NCBI GenBank assembly: GCA_036522835.1
Contig: DATDFB010000118.1
Coordinates: 1 to 27,979, forward strand
DNA length: 27,979 bases
Direction of reading: 5' to 3'
Source of the DNA: DATDFB01 sp036522835
Lineage (GTDB): Bacteria > Acidobacteriota > Thermoanaerobaculia > Gp7-AA8
A model generated the notes under the pieces. The model was not told the origin of the DNA, ran no database searches, and saw only the letters and a program-made list of their open reading frames with translations. The position numbers and the translations under genes are program-made. Shown piece after piece: positions 7,235 through 14,693 of this stretch (position 1 is the first letter of the stretch; each line of letters starts with the position of its first letter).

Positions 7235-8104
7235 TCACCACGCCGTGCCGTTCCACTGCGCGATGACCTTCGCCACCTCAATGTAGTCGGCCCCCTCCCC
7301 GAGCTCGTTGAGCGCGGCGGTGAAGAGCTGTTGCGTGAGCGCGAGCATCGGCGTCGAGGCGTGCTGCTGGTGGGCGATCGACGCGGCGATGCGGATGTCC
7401 TTGTCGTGGTGGGCGAGCTTGAAGATGAGCGGCCACTTTCCTTCCAGGAGGCGCATCGGCAGGAGGTTCTCCGAGGCGTTGGAGCGGCCGCTGCCGGCGT
7501 TCGTGATCGCCAGCGCCGTCTTCAGATCGATGCCGTAGCGCTTCGCCAGGAGGAGGCACTCGCTCGTCATCCACACCGTCGCCGCCATGATCGAGTTCGT
7601 CAGCACCTTGATGGCGTGGCCGGCGCCGGTGTCGCCGGCGCGGATGATCGTTTTGCCGCAGAGCCGCAGCACGCCGCGCGCGCGCTCGAAGTCCGCCTCG
7701 GAGCCGCCGATCATGATCGTCAGCGTGGCGTTCTCCGCGCCGACGACCGCGCCGGTCACGGGCGCGTCGACGAAGGCGACGCCCTTCGCGGCGAGGCGCT
7801 TGGCCGTCTCGCGGCTGACGTTCGGGTCGCCGCTCGTGGCGTCGATCCAGAGCGTGCCTTGGCCGAGATGCGGCAAGAGCCGATCGACGACTTCGTCGAC
7901 CTCGCGGCTGGTCGGCAGCATGGTGATGATGACCTCGGCCGCCGCGGTCTCGGCGATGTCGGCCGCCAGCACGGAGCCGTGCTCGCGCGAATGGCGCTCC
8001 GCCTTCTCGCGCGTGCGGTTCCAGACGACGACTTCGTGTTCTTTGGAAAGGTGGCGCGCCATCGGGAAGCCCATGGCGCCGAGGCCGATGAATCCGATTT
8101 TCAT
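7235..8104 (-). CDS. NAD(P)-dependent beta-hydroxyacid dehydrogenase (HIBADH/GarR family)
   Basis: A 289-residue oxidoreductase. Seen: Rossmann start IGFIGLGAMG (3-12), NRT at 29-31 that usually recognises the NADP 2'-phosphate, substrate loop DAPVTG (113-118), and catalytic Lys166 in GHAIKVLTN. The family oxidises beta-hydroxyacids or reduces aldehydes such as tartronate semialdehyde, glyoxylate or succinate semialdehyde; the exact substrate cannot be read from sequence. The usual G-x-G-Q before the lysine is G-A-G-H here. A TAGAAT at 8113-8118 lies 8 nt before the ATG, with no ribosome binding site, so the message is probably leaderless or nearly so. The gene is followed by a family A repeat and then the peptidase gene. 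Confidence 0.9.
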   Translation of the reverse strand: MKIGFIGLGAMGFPMARHLSKEHEVVVWNRTREKAERHSREHGSVLAADIAETAAAEVIITMLPTSREVDEVVDRLLPHLGQGTLWIDATSGDPNVSRETAKRLAAKGVAFVDAPVTGAVVGAENATLTIMIGGSEADFERARGVLRLCGKTIIRAGDTGAGHAIKVLTNSIMAATVWMTSECLLLAKRYGIDLKTALAITNAGSGRSNASENLLPMRLLEGKWPLIFKLAHHDKDIRIAASIAHQQHASTPMLALTQQLFTAALNELGEGADYIEVAKVIAQWNGTAW

Positions 8105-8112
8105 GGCGGCGG

Positions 8113-8118
8113 ATTCTA
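8113..8118 (-). promoter_or_regulatory. Probable -10 box of the dehydrogenase gene
   Basis: TAGAAT on the minus strand ends 8 nt before the ATG at 8104. A normal -10 to start distance puts transcription start at or within about 2 nt of the ATG. No good -35 box is visible; that region lies in the inverted repeat. Confidence 0.5.
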
Positions 8119-8268
8119 CGACCGATCCATCGAGACCCTCCGGCTCGCGTTGCAGAGAGAGAGAGGTAGCTTCAGCAATTGGTCCACGGAGGCACGCCCA
8201 TTCGCCCGCTCCCCGTGGCTTGGGTCCGAGGTGGGCGCGAACGCTGAAGGGTCTCGATCGACCGGTCG
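8119..8268 (-). ncRNA. Long inverted repeat, candidate structured RNA (possibly 6S-like)
   Basis: The ends 8119-8139 and 8248-8268 are complementary at 19 of 21 positions, and pairing continues inward through GCG-rich stretches. An apical hairpin is formed by CCACGG and CCGTGG (8184-8189 and 8212-8217). Between the two stems is an asymmetric open region that includes a (GA)n tract at 8154-8165. One of the two mismatches becomes a G-U pair only in a minus-strand RNA, so that strand is favoured. A CACAAT (8270-8275) just before it on that strand could be a -10 box. A long closing stem, central bubble and apical stem are also the plan of 6S RNA, but I recognise no 6S sequence signature. It could instead be a mobile inverted repeat or the leader of the dehydrogenase gene. 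Confidence 0.4.
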
Positions 8269-8289
8269 GATTGTGAAAGAGCTGATAAA

Positions 8290-8310
8290 GAAAAAGGGGC
8301 GTTACGCCCC
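8290..8310 (-). terminator. Intrinsic terminator after the ferredoxin gene
   Basis: On the minus strand a GGGGCG-TAA-CGCCCC hairpin (8296-8310) is followed by TTTTTCTTT. This is a good rho-independent terminator for the lipid cluster and ferredoxin transcript. On the plus strand no T tract follows, so it works in one direction. Confidence 0.8.
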
Positions 8311-8396
8311 CCGTTGTTACCGCTGAAACTGTGGTGCCGTGAAACTACCTCCGGGCCTCCGAAGTCTACGTGATCCAGGTCACGTTCTGCAATTTC

Positions 8397-8657
8397 CTAT
8401 TTCTTGTACCAGGCCGCGTTCATCTCCGTGTAGTGCTTCCACTGCTCCGGAACGAGGTCTGCGGGGAAGATGGCTTGCACCGGGCATGCCGGCTCGCACG
8501 CGCCGCAGTCGATGCAGACCTCGGGATCGATGTAGAGCATCGTCTCCTCGGCGAACGTCGCCTCGTCTTTGCGCGGATGGATGCAATCGACCGGACAGAC
8601 GTCGACGCACGCCGTATCCTTCGTGTTCACACACGGTTCCGCGATCACGTAGGCCAT
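8397..8657 (-). CDS. Seven- or eight-iron ferredoxin
   Basis: An 86-residue ferredoxin that aligns over its N terminus with Azotobacter ferredoxin I. Cluster site one has Cys9, Thr12, Cys17, Cys21 and Cys25; site two has CIDCGACEPACP with Cys48, 51, 54 and 58. Thr12 replaces the cysteine that would complete a normal CxxC pair, so a [3Fe-4S] cluster at site one and a [4Fe-4S] at site two is the likely content. It is a small soluble electron carrier. It follows cdsA by 45 nt with a GGGAGG ribosome binding site and is followed by a clear terminator at 8290-8310. No redox partner is encoded close by. Confidence 0.92.
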   Translation of the reverse strand: MAYVIAEPCVNTKDTACVDVCPVDCIHPRKDEATFAEETMLYIDPEVCIDCGACEPACPVQAIFPADLVPEQWKHYTEMNAAWYKK

Positions 8658-8702
8658 GGTTCCGATGCCCTCCCAGGACGGTCTCGAAGTCGCCAGATCG
8701 TA

Positions 8703-9626
8703 TCACGGCGTGAAGAAGTACCGCGTTACGTGGAAGAAAACGGGCGCGGCGAAGCAGATGGAGTCGATGCGGTCGAGCACGCCGCCGTGTCCCTCGATCG
8801 CCGAGCCCCAGTCTTTCACGCCGCGATCGCGCTTGATCGCCGACATCGTCAGGCCTCCGGCGAACCCCATCATGCAGATCACGAAGGCCATGATCGTGGC
8901 CTGCCACCAGTTGAAGGGCGTGGCCCACCAGAGCGCGCCGCCGAGCGCCGTCGCCGTCAGCACGCCGCCGATGAAGCCTTCCCACGTCTTGCTCGGGCTG
9001 ATGACCGGCGCGATCTTGTGCCTGCCGAGGAGCTTCCCCCAGACGTACTGCATCACGTCGCTGAGCTGCACGATGACGACGAGGAAGAAGAGCAGCCGCG
9101 CATTCTTCCCTTCGAAGTGCGGGATGTTCAGCATCAGGAGCGCCGGCGCGTGGCTCACGCAGTAGACGCAGACCATCAGCCCCCACTGGATCTTCGCGCT
9201 GCGCTCGAGGAACGCGCTCGGATCGCCGGCGATGGCGATGCGCGACGGGATGAAGAGGAAGCCGTAGACCGGAATCAGGATGGCGAAGAAGCCGTACCAC
9301 TGCGTGGCCACGAGGTAGTACTGCAGCGGCGTGATGATGAAGAAGACCCAGAAAAGCGCGGAGTGATCGGCCGGCCGCGTCGGCGTGAGCGTGACGAACT
9401 CGCGCAGCGCGAAGAACGAGAGGATGGCGAAGAGGATGACCGAGCCGAGGCCGCCGGTGGCCAGCGAGAAGGCGAAGACGGCGGACATGATCCACCACGC
9501 CCGGATGCGCGCGTTCAAGTTGTCGACGACGGCGTTCTTCACGCGCAGCCGGATGAGCTGCCCGACGATCGTGGCCACGACGAGGAGCCCGAGCACGCCG
9601 CCGAAGAGATAGAGCGTCTGCTTCAT
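8703..9626 (-). CDS. cdsA: Phosphatidate cytidylyltransferase (CdsA family)
   Basis: A 307-residue polytopic membrane protein. The C-terminal CdsA signature is complete at 262-288: S-A-I-K-R-D, V-K-D, then E-G-H-G-G-V-L-D-R-I-D. The segment SPSKTWEG upstream of it is also typical. The enzyme makes CDP-diacylglycerol from CTP and phosphatidic acid at the inner membrane. The genes just upstream make the substrate (PlsC-type acyltransferase) and use the product (CDP-alcohol phosphotransferase), so this is a compact phospholipid cluster. A ynbB-like accessory role beside a main cdsA elsewhere is possible. The gap to the upstream gene is entirely a family B repeat, which ends right at the ATG and leaves no room for a separate ribosome binding site. 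Confidence 0.93.
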   Translation of the reverse strand: MKQTLYLFGGVLGLLVVATIVGQLIRLRVKNAVVDNLNARIRAWWIMSAVFAFSLATGGLGSVILFAILSFFALREFVTLTPTRPADHSALFWVFFIITPLQYYLVATQWYGFFAILIPVYGFLFIPSRIAIAGDPSAFLERSAKIQWGLMVCVYCVSHAPALLMLNIPHFEGKNARLLFFLVVIVQLSDVMQYVWGKLLGRHKIAPVISPSKTWEGFIGGVLTATALGGALWWATPFNWWQATIMAFVICMMGFAGGLTMSAIKRDRGVKDWGSAIEGHGGVLDRIDSICFAAPVFFHVTRYFFTP

Positions 9627-9702
9627 GGTGTCATTCTGAGCGAAGCGAGGAATCCCCTGCCGCGGGGGATCCTTCGCCGTCTGCGCGGCTCTGGATGACA
9701 CC
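9627..9702. repeat. Palindromic repeat, family B (degenerate right arm)
   Basis: Arms GGTGTCAT (9627-9634) and ATGACACC (9695-9702) enclose the left-arm sequence CTGAGCGAAGCGAGGAATC and a CCCC/GGGG stem. The right arm has decayed relative to the copy at 14556. It occupies every base between the acyltransferase stop (9703) and the cdsA start (9626). Confidence 0.88.
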
Positions 9703-10311
9703 TCACCATTGCCGCAGCTCCAGGATGGCGTTGCGCGCCCGCTCGAGAAAATCGTTTTTGTCCTCTCCGTCGCCGATGCGCATCGGCGCGCCGAAGCTGA
9801 CGGAGGCGAGCATCGGCACGGGGGCGAACTCGCCCTTCGGCAGCACGCGATTGAGGTTGTCGATGTAGACCGGCACGAGCTCGACGTCGGGCCGGGCCTT
9901 GCCGAGGCGGAACAGGCCGCTCTTGAATTCACCGAGCGTCGCGCCGTCGCCGCGCGTCCCCTCGGGGAAGATGATGAGCGAATGCCGCTGGCCGAGTCCG
10001 TCGAGGAGGATGTCGAGCGGATTCGCGCTGGCCTCGGTGCGCACGCGGTCGACGAGCACGGCGTTGAAGACGTTGAGGGCGAGGTAGCGCTTCACTCCTT
10101 TTTCCCAGTAGTCGCGCGCCGCGACGGGGCGCGTGAAGACGCGCAGCCGCTTGGGCAGCGCGGCCCAGACGAGGACGAAGTCGAGGTGGCTGGTGTGGTT
10201 CGCGAAGTAGATGCGCTGCCGCTCGTCGGGGGTGAAGTCGATGCGCCGGACGTTGCCGCCGGCGAGGAGGCGCGCGAGGCCGACGACGCCCGACGCGACG
10301 GCGCGCTTCAC
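9703..10311 (-). CDS. PlsC-type 1-acylglycerol-3-phosphate acyltransferase
   Basis: A 202-residue acyltransferase. Start GTG at 10311 overlaps the upstream TGA (GTGA), a usual coupled start. Motif I NHTSHLD (His39, Asp44) and motif III FPEGTR (115-120) are intact. Family members add the second acyl chain to lysophosphatidic acid on the cytoplasmic face of the inner membrane. It lies between a CDP-alcohol phosphotransferase and CdsA. The region ahead of motif I is short and only weakly hydrophobic, so membrane attachment may be peripheral. No ACP- or CoA-specific features can be told. Confidence 0.9.
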   Translation of the reverse strand: MKRAVASGVVGLARLLAGGNVRRIDFTPDERQRIYFANHTSHLDFVLVWAALPKRLRVFTRPVAARDYWEKGVKRYLALNVFNAVLVDRVRTEASANPLDILLDGLGQRHSLIIFPEGTRGDGATLGEFKSGLFRLGKARPDVELVPVYIDNLNRVLPKGEFAPVPMLASVSFGAPMRIGDGEDKNDFLERARNAILELRQW

Positions 10312-10934
10312 CGGGCGTTGAGCTCCCTGGCGATGCGCGCGGTGCGGCGGATCATCGTCACGATCGTGCCGAGGACGATGAGCGCCAGCGCGATGAAGAG
10401 TGGTCTGTAGAGGATCCAGACGGTCACGAGGCCGTCGGCGATGGCCGCGACCGTCAGCAGCGCCATGCGATGCGGCTTGGCCATCGGCCCGCGGAAGTCC
10501 TGCGGCACGCCCATCGATCCGCCGAGGACGCGGACGTACGCCGTCATCACCGCGAGCAGCCCCGCCGCCCACCCGAGCGTGGCGCAGCCGACCGCGTAGC
10601 CGGCCGAGACGATGATCAGCGGATCGGCGATGCGGTCGGGGAAGTCGTTGTAGATCTCGCCGGTCTTCGAGGCCATCTTCCCTTCGACCGCGACCATGCC
10701 GTCGAAGAGGTTGCAGAGGAGGCGCAGTTGGATGCCGGCCGCGGCGAGGAGGAGCCAGAGGAGGCGGTTGTCCGAACTCCTCGCACTTAGAAGGAAGCCG
10801 GTGGCCGCTACACCGGCGAAGACGATCGAGAAGAGGGAGATGACGTTCGGGCGGACGCGCAGGCGTACGAGGGTCGACGCAAGAGTTTTGGCCCATGCAC
10901 GATCGCGGCTTTTGAGGGGCCGTCGTTCTGCCAT
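10308..10934 (-). CDS. CDP-alcohol phosphotransferase, YnbA-like, with altered metal motif
   Basis: A 208-residue multi-pass protein of the CDP-alcohol phosphatidyltransferase superfamily. The core motif D1xxD2GxxAR...GxxxD3xxxD4 is recognisable at 75-100 but reads Asn75, Asp78-Gly79, Ala82-Val83, Gly92, Asn96, Asp100. Two metal-site aspartates are thus Asn and the Arg is Val. As I recall, E. coli YnbA has Asn at the same two places, and the later GPMAKPHR segment also resembles it. The product lipid is unknown. The ATG at 10934 shares its last... T with the end of a family A repeat (10934-10972), so the usual ribosome-binding region is repeat sequence. A later start within the first 25 residues cannot be excluded. 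Confidence 0.82.
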   Translation of the reverse strand: MAERRPLKSRDRAWAKTLASTLVRLRVRPNVISLFSIVFAGVAATGFLLSARSSDNRLLWLLLAAAGIQLRLLCNLFDGMVAVEGKMASKTGEIYNDFPDRIADPLIIVSAGYAVGCATLGWAAGLLAVMTAYVRVLGGSMGVPQDFRGPMAKPHRMALLTVAAIADGLVTVWILYRPLFIALALIVLGTIVTMIRRTARIARELNAR

Positions 10935-10972
10935 GTGGAGTCAGAGCGGCGGCATGGCCGCCGCACTCCACA
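10934..10972. repeat. Palindromic repeat, family A (single-hairpin form)
   Basis: TGTGGAGT (10934-10941) and ACTCCACA (10965-10972) flank one inner palindrome, GCGGCGGC-ATG-GCCGCCGC minus its first base. Compared with the copies at 16497 and 18993 the first inner hairpin is missing cleanly. It begins 3 nt after the GreA-fusion stop and touches the next start codon. Confidence 0.92.
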
Positions 10973-10975
10973 ACT

Positions 10976-13048
10976 CTACTCGTTCCAGCGGCGGATCGAC
11001 TCGATCTCGTAGTCGTTGCCCATGAACGAGACGATGTCGCCGGCGGCGTGGCCGATCAGGGCCTTGGCCACGTCGGATTGGTTCGAGTAGACGCCGTGCT
11101 CCGGCGCCGACTCCCACGGACCGAGGATCGTCACCTCGCGGCGCACGTCGCCGTTGGAGAGCGCCACCTTCGTCCCGACGCGCACGGCCGTCGTGTCGAC
11201 CGTGGCGGGGTCGACCACCCGCACGCGGGAGATCTCCGAGGCCAGCTCGCCGACGCGCGCGGAGAGATACTCGGCGCGCGCGCGTGCGGCCTTGTACTCG
11301 AAGTTCTCGCGCAGATCGCCCATCTCGCGCGCGGCCTGCAGCGCCTTCGAGTTGGCCGGGATCTCCACGCTCTTGAGATGCGTCAGCTCGGCGCGCTTCT
11401 GCTCCAGCGCCTCCGCCGTGGCGTAGACCGGCTCCTGCTGCGGCTCGCGCAGCGCCGCGTACTTCATGAGCGCGGCGTGGCGCGTGTTCTCGCGGCGGTA
11501 CTCCTCGAGCGCGCCGTAGCGCTCCAGCGTCTCCACGAGCTTGCGCGCGTTCTCCTCGTCATCGACGCCGTTGACGATGCGCAGCGCCAGGCCGCCCTTG
11601 TCGAACATGTCCTTCAGGCGCGCGCGCACGCCGGAGAATTCGTCGGAGCCGATGGCATCGAGGATCTGGAACAGCAGCGCGTAGTTCGCCTTTTCCGGCA
11701 GCGTCTCCTGATCGTTGAGCTGCTTGACGTACCAGTAGAACGCGCGCGGATGGCGTCGCGGATAGCGCAGCGTTTCGTCGATCAGGCGGTCGCGGAGGTC
11801 GGTGAGGCCGGCGCTCTCGAGCGCGTCCATGATCGCCGAGAGGATGCGCGGCTCTTCGTCGAGGAAGAAGACTTCGCTGTAGACCTTCGGCCAGTCGGGA
11901 TGAACTTCGCGGACGACGCCCAAGGCGCGCTCGCGAAGCGCTTTGTCGCCGATGGCCACGACGGTGCGCGAGGCCAGCGGACCGAGGAGGAGCGCCTTGG
12001 CATCGATGGCCGGCGTGTACGCGCCCGGCAGCGTCTCCAGCGTCGACAGGATCTGCCACGCCAGCGCCGGGTCGCTCTTCGCCGCTTTCGCGGCCACGGC
12101 GTTGAGCTGCGACGAGAAGAGGTCCGCGAGCTCCTTGCTGCGCGCGCTGTGCTTGCGCGCCAGCTCGAGCTTTCCCTTGGCATCGGCGCGCTCGAAGTCG
12201 CGGCGGATGACCGCGTCGGCCGCGCCGGCGGACGCGCTCCACGAATACGTCGCTTTCGCGCCGGTGCCGCTGACGACGATCTGCGGGTTCTTGCGCGCCG
12301 AGGTCCACCACGACGTCCATTTTTCGTCGGGGACGATGCCGATCACCGCGTCGCGCACTTCGCCCATCGTCATCGGACGGCCGAAGCTCTGCAGGATGCG
12401 CGCGAAGAACTGCGGCGGCGACACCAGCGCTTCCTTCCGCACTCCCTCGGCATTGGTGAATTTCTCGCGCAGGACGTGCCCTTCGGGCAGCGGCACGAGG
12501 TACTTGCCAGCGGCGCCGAGCGGCACGGAGACGCGCTTCTCTTTCTCGAAGTCGAGCCGGCAGATGCCGAGCTCCGGATTGAGCTCGGTGATGACGCCGG
12601 CGCCGCGTCCGGCCATGAAGAAGTACTCGCCTTCGTCGTACTGCAGCCACGTCTCGATCTTGTCGGCGCGCTCGACAGGGTTCGCCGTCGCCTCATTGAA
12701 GCCGGAGAGCTCGAAGGCGCGGGCGAAGCCGCGGTGCGGGCCGTACGCGCCGCGCAGGGCCTGCTCGATCGGCTGGCGGAGCTGCGACGGATGCTTGGAG
12801 AGGCGCCCCAGCTCCTTCAGCACGGCCAGGCGCTGCGGCCAGAGCTTGCGCTCGAGAAGGGAATCGGCGAGGAGGCCGACGAGGGTGTCGGAGAGCGTGC
12901 GCTGCTCCGCTTTGCGCAGCGCTTTGGCGGTGCGGAGGAACGCGTCGGTGTCGCGCGGATCGCTGTCGAGCTGGTTCATCCACAGCGATTCGAGCTCGTC
13001 GAACTTCTTCTGTTCAATCAGCGCGTTTGCATCGTCGGCAAACCCCAA
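10976..13048 (-). CDS. Large GreA-domain fusion, transcript cleavage factor
   Basis: A 690-residue protein whose last ~160 residues are a complete GreA/GreB factor. The coiled coil (about 535-615) carries the tip motif GDLRENFEY with Asp578 and Glu581, the residues that hold metal in the RNA polymerase secondary channel, and a C-terminal FKBP-like domain follows (SNGDVRREVTILGP... to GNDYEIESI). The first ~530 residues are helical, TPR-like at the start, with a beta-rich section near 155-200, and match no family I can name; long GreA forms with N-terminal extensions are known in chlamydiae and spirochaetes. The start is TTG at 13048 with GGAGG 9 nt before it. A TACAAT at 13078-13083 may be its -10 box. 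Confidence 0.85.
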   Translation of the reverse strand: MGFADDANALIEQKKFDELESLWMNQLDSDPRDTDAFLRTAKALRKAEQRTLSDTLVGLLADSLLERKLWPQRLAVLKELGRLSKHPSQLRQPIEQALRGAYGPHRGFARAFELSGFNEATANPVERADKIETWLQYDEGEYFFMAGRGAGVITELNPELGICRLDFEKEKRVSVPLGAAGKYLVPLPEGHVLREKFTNAEGVRKEALVSPPQFFARILQSFGRPMTMGEVRDAVIGIVPDEKWTSWWTSARKNPQIVVSGTGAKATYSWSASAGAADAVIRRDFERADAKGKLELARKHSARSKELADLFSSQLNAVAAKAAKSDPALAWQILSTLETLPGAYTPAIDAKALLLGPLASRTVVAIGDKALRERALGVVREVHPDWPKVYSEVFFLDEEPRILSAIMDALESAGLTDLRDRLIDETLRYPRRHPRAFYWYVKQLNDQETLPEKANYALLFQILDAIGSDEFSGVRARLKDMFDKGGLALRIVNGVDDEENARKLVETLERYGALEEYRRENTRHAALMKYAALREPQQEPVYATAEALEQKRAELTHLKSVEIPANSKALQAAREMGDLRENFEYKAARARAEYLSARVGELASEISRVRVVDPATVDTTAVRVGTKVALSNGDVRREVTILGPWESAPEHGVYSNQSDVAKALIGHAAGDIVSFMGNDYEIESIRRWNE

Positions 13049-13077
13049 CGTGAGCTCCCTCCGAAAACGGAGCGCGC

Positions 13078-13083
13078 ATTGTA
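13078..13083 (-). promoter_or_regulatory. Possible -10 box of the GreA-fusion gene
   Basis: TACAAT on the minus strand lies about 30 nt before the TTG start at 13048, giving a short leader that contains the GGAGG site and a small CTCCG-TTTT-CGGAG hairpin. No convincing -35 box is seen, so this is tentative. Confidence 0.35.
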
Positions 13084-13096
13084 CGCGACGACGCCG

Positions 13097-14533
13097 TCAC
13101 GCGCGAAGACGCTCGAGGATCTTTTCGTGAACGCCGCCGAAGGCGCCCGAGGACATGACCAGGACGACGTCGCCGCCGTCCGCCTCGGACGCGATCGTCT
13201 TCGCAATCTCGTCGAAGTCGTCGATCTGCCGCGCCTCGATTCCGTCGCGCTTCAACTGCTCGATCATCGCCGGCACCGACATCATCTTGTCGAGGCCGTA
13301 GCGCGTCTCGTAGCGGTCGCGGTGGAAGATCGGGCCGACGATGACGCGGTCGGCTTGGTGGAAGGCGTCGACGTAGCCGTCTTCGAATTCCTTGCGCGAC
13401 GACGAGATCGATCGCGGCTCGAAGAGCGCCCAGATGCGCCGCCCCGGATAGCGCTTGCGCGCCCCCTCGAGCGTCGTGGCGATGGCGGTGGGGTGATGGG
13501 CGAAATCGTCGATGACGGTGACGCCGCGCTCCACGCCGCGGACTTCCATCCGCCGCTTGATGCCCTGAAACGTCTCCATCCCTTTCTGGATCTCCTCCGC
13601 CGTCAGCCCGCGCAGCCGCGCCGCGGCGATGTCGGCGAGGGCGTTGAGGATGTTGTGCTTTCCTGAAAGCGTGGTGTGGAAGCGAAACCACTCTTTCCCT
13701 TCCCACCACGCCGTAAACGACGTTCCCTCGGCGTGCTCCTCGTCGTCGGTGGCGAAGATGTCGCGCGTGCGCTGCCAGCCGAAGGTCAGCCAGCGCGCCT
13801 TGGCGTCGCCGCGCAACGAAACGACGTTGCCGTCGTCGCCGTTGGCGATGATGGTGTCGTCCGGCGCGACGGCGCGCACGGCCTTGCGGAAGGCGTCGAC
13901 GATCGCGTCGAGGTCGGCGTAGATGTCGGCGTGGTCGAACTCGATGTTGTTGACGATGAGGGTGTTCGCACCGTAGTGGAGGAACTTCGGCCCTTTGTCG
14001 AAGAAGGCGGTGTTGTACTCGTCGCCCTCGATGACGAACTCCGGCCCGCCGCCGAGCTTGTAGTTCCGGTTGAAGTTGACCGGGATACCGCCGACGACCA
14101 TGCTCGGGTCGCGGCCGGCGGCCTCGAGGAGCCAGGCCATGAGGGATGTCGTGGTGGTCTTGCCGTGCGTCCCGGAGACGACGATGGAGTGCTTTCCCTT
14201 GATGAAGAGCTCGTAAATCGCCTCGGGCATCGAGGTGTACGGCAAGTCGAGCTCGAGCGTGGCCGCCGCCTCGGCGTTCGTCACGGCGGCGACGTTGCCG
14301 ATGACGACGAGGTCGGGATGGAACGTCAGGAGGTGCTCTTTCGTATAGCCCTCGAGCACCTCGATACGGAGTCGCTCCAAATACGTCGACATCGGCGGGT
14401 AGACGTGCTCATCCGAACCGGCAACGTCGTAACCGCGCTCCTCGAGCATGCCGGCCAGCGAGGCCATGGCCGTTCCGCCGATGCCGATCAGGTAAACCCG
14501 TTTGATCTCAGGCAGTTCTTTGACGTGAGGCAT
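13097..14533 (-). CDS. mpl: UDP-MurNAc:L-Ala-gamma-D-Glu-meso-DAP ligase (Mpl)
   Basis: A 478-residue Mur ligase. It has the N-terminal IGIGGTAMASLAG loop, the ATP site GTHGKTTTTS (121-130) and the central FVIEGDEYNTAFFDK and NNIEFDHADI blocks. The YPPMST motif and the DEYxTAFFDK form point to Mpl rather than MurC. Mpl attaches recovered murein tripeptide to UDP-MurNAc, so it marks cell-wall recycling and meso-diaminopimelate peptidoglycan. I choose the ATG at 14533 because the frame upstream of it is made of repeat sequence (14556-14626). It diverges from the DUF1573 gene and is followed by the GreA-fusion gene after 48 nt. Confidence 0.92.
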   Translation of the reverse strand: MPHVKELPEIKRVYLIGIGGTAMASLAGMLEERGYDVAGSDEHVYPPMSTYLERLRIEVLEGYTKEHLLTFHPDLVVIGNVAAVTNAEAAATLELDLPYTSMPEAIYELFIKGKHSIVVSGTHGKTTTTSLMAWLLEAAGRDPSMVVGGIPVNFNRNYKLGGGPEFVIEGDEYNTAFFDKGPKFLHYGANTLIVNNIEFDHADIYADLDAIVDAFRKAVRAVAPDDTIIANGDDGNVVSLRGDAKARWLTFGWQRTRDIFATDDEEHAEGTSFTAWWEGKEWFRFHTTLSGKHNILNALADIAAARLRGLTAEEIQKGMETFQGIKRRMEVRGVERGVTVIDDFAHHPTAIATTLEGARKRYPGRRIWALFEPRSISSSRKEFEDGYVDAFHQADRVIVGPIFHRDRYETRYGLDKMMSVPAMIEQLKRDGIEARQIDDFDEIAKTIASEADGGDVVLVMSSGAFGGVHEKILERLRA

Positions 14534-14555
14534 CCCGGGACATCTCAGCAAGGAT

Positions 14556-14626
14556 CGTGTCATTCCGAGCGGAGGCGAGGAATCCCCCACACGGCAGGGG
14601 GTTCCTCGCTTCGCTCGGAATGACAC
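14556..14626. repeat. Palindromic repeat, family B
   Basis: Arms of about 30 nt: CGTGTCATTCCGAGCGGAGG at 14556-14575 onward, and its near-complement ending at 14626, around a CCCCC/GGGGG stem with a short loop. The left arm has one extra difference (GCGGAGGCG versus GCGAAGCG on the right). It lies in the divergent region between mpl and the DUF1573 gene, the only copy here not placed after a stop codon. Confidence 0.93.
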
Positions 14627-14693
14627 GGTACGAGGGCAGTGTTCGAACCGAAGTCCACAAGTACCTTATTGTCGTTCAACAGGAGGATCTCTG

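Noticed and set aside
11048..13666. An open frame of 872 codons on the plus strand
   Set aside because: It is antisense to the GreA fusion and mpl, which have clear motifs. Its translation is Arg/Ala/Val/Glu-rich without any domain, as expected for the opposite strand of GC-rich genes.
14534..14626. Longer N terminus for Mpl
   Set aside because: The extra residues are translated from the family B repeat; the conserved protein begins near the ATG at 14533.
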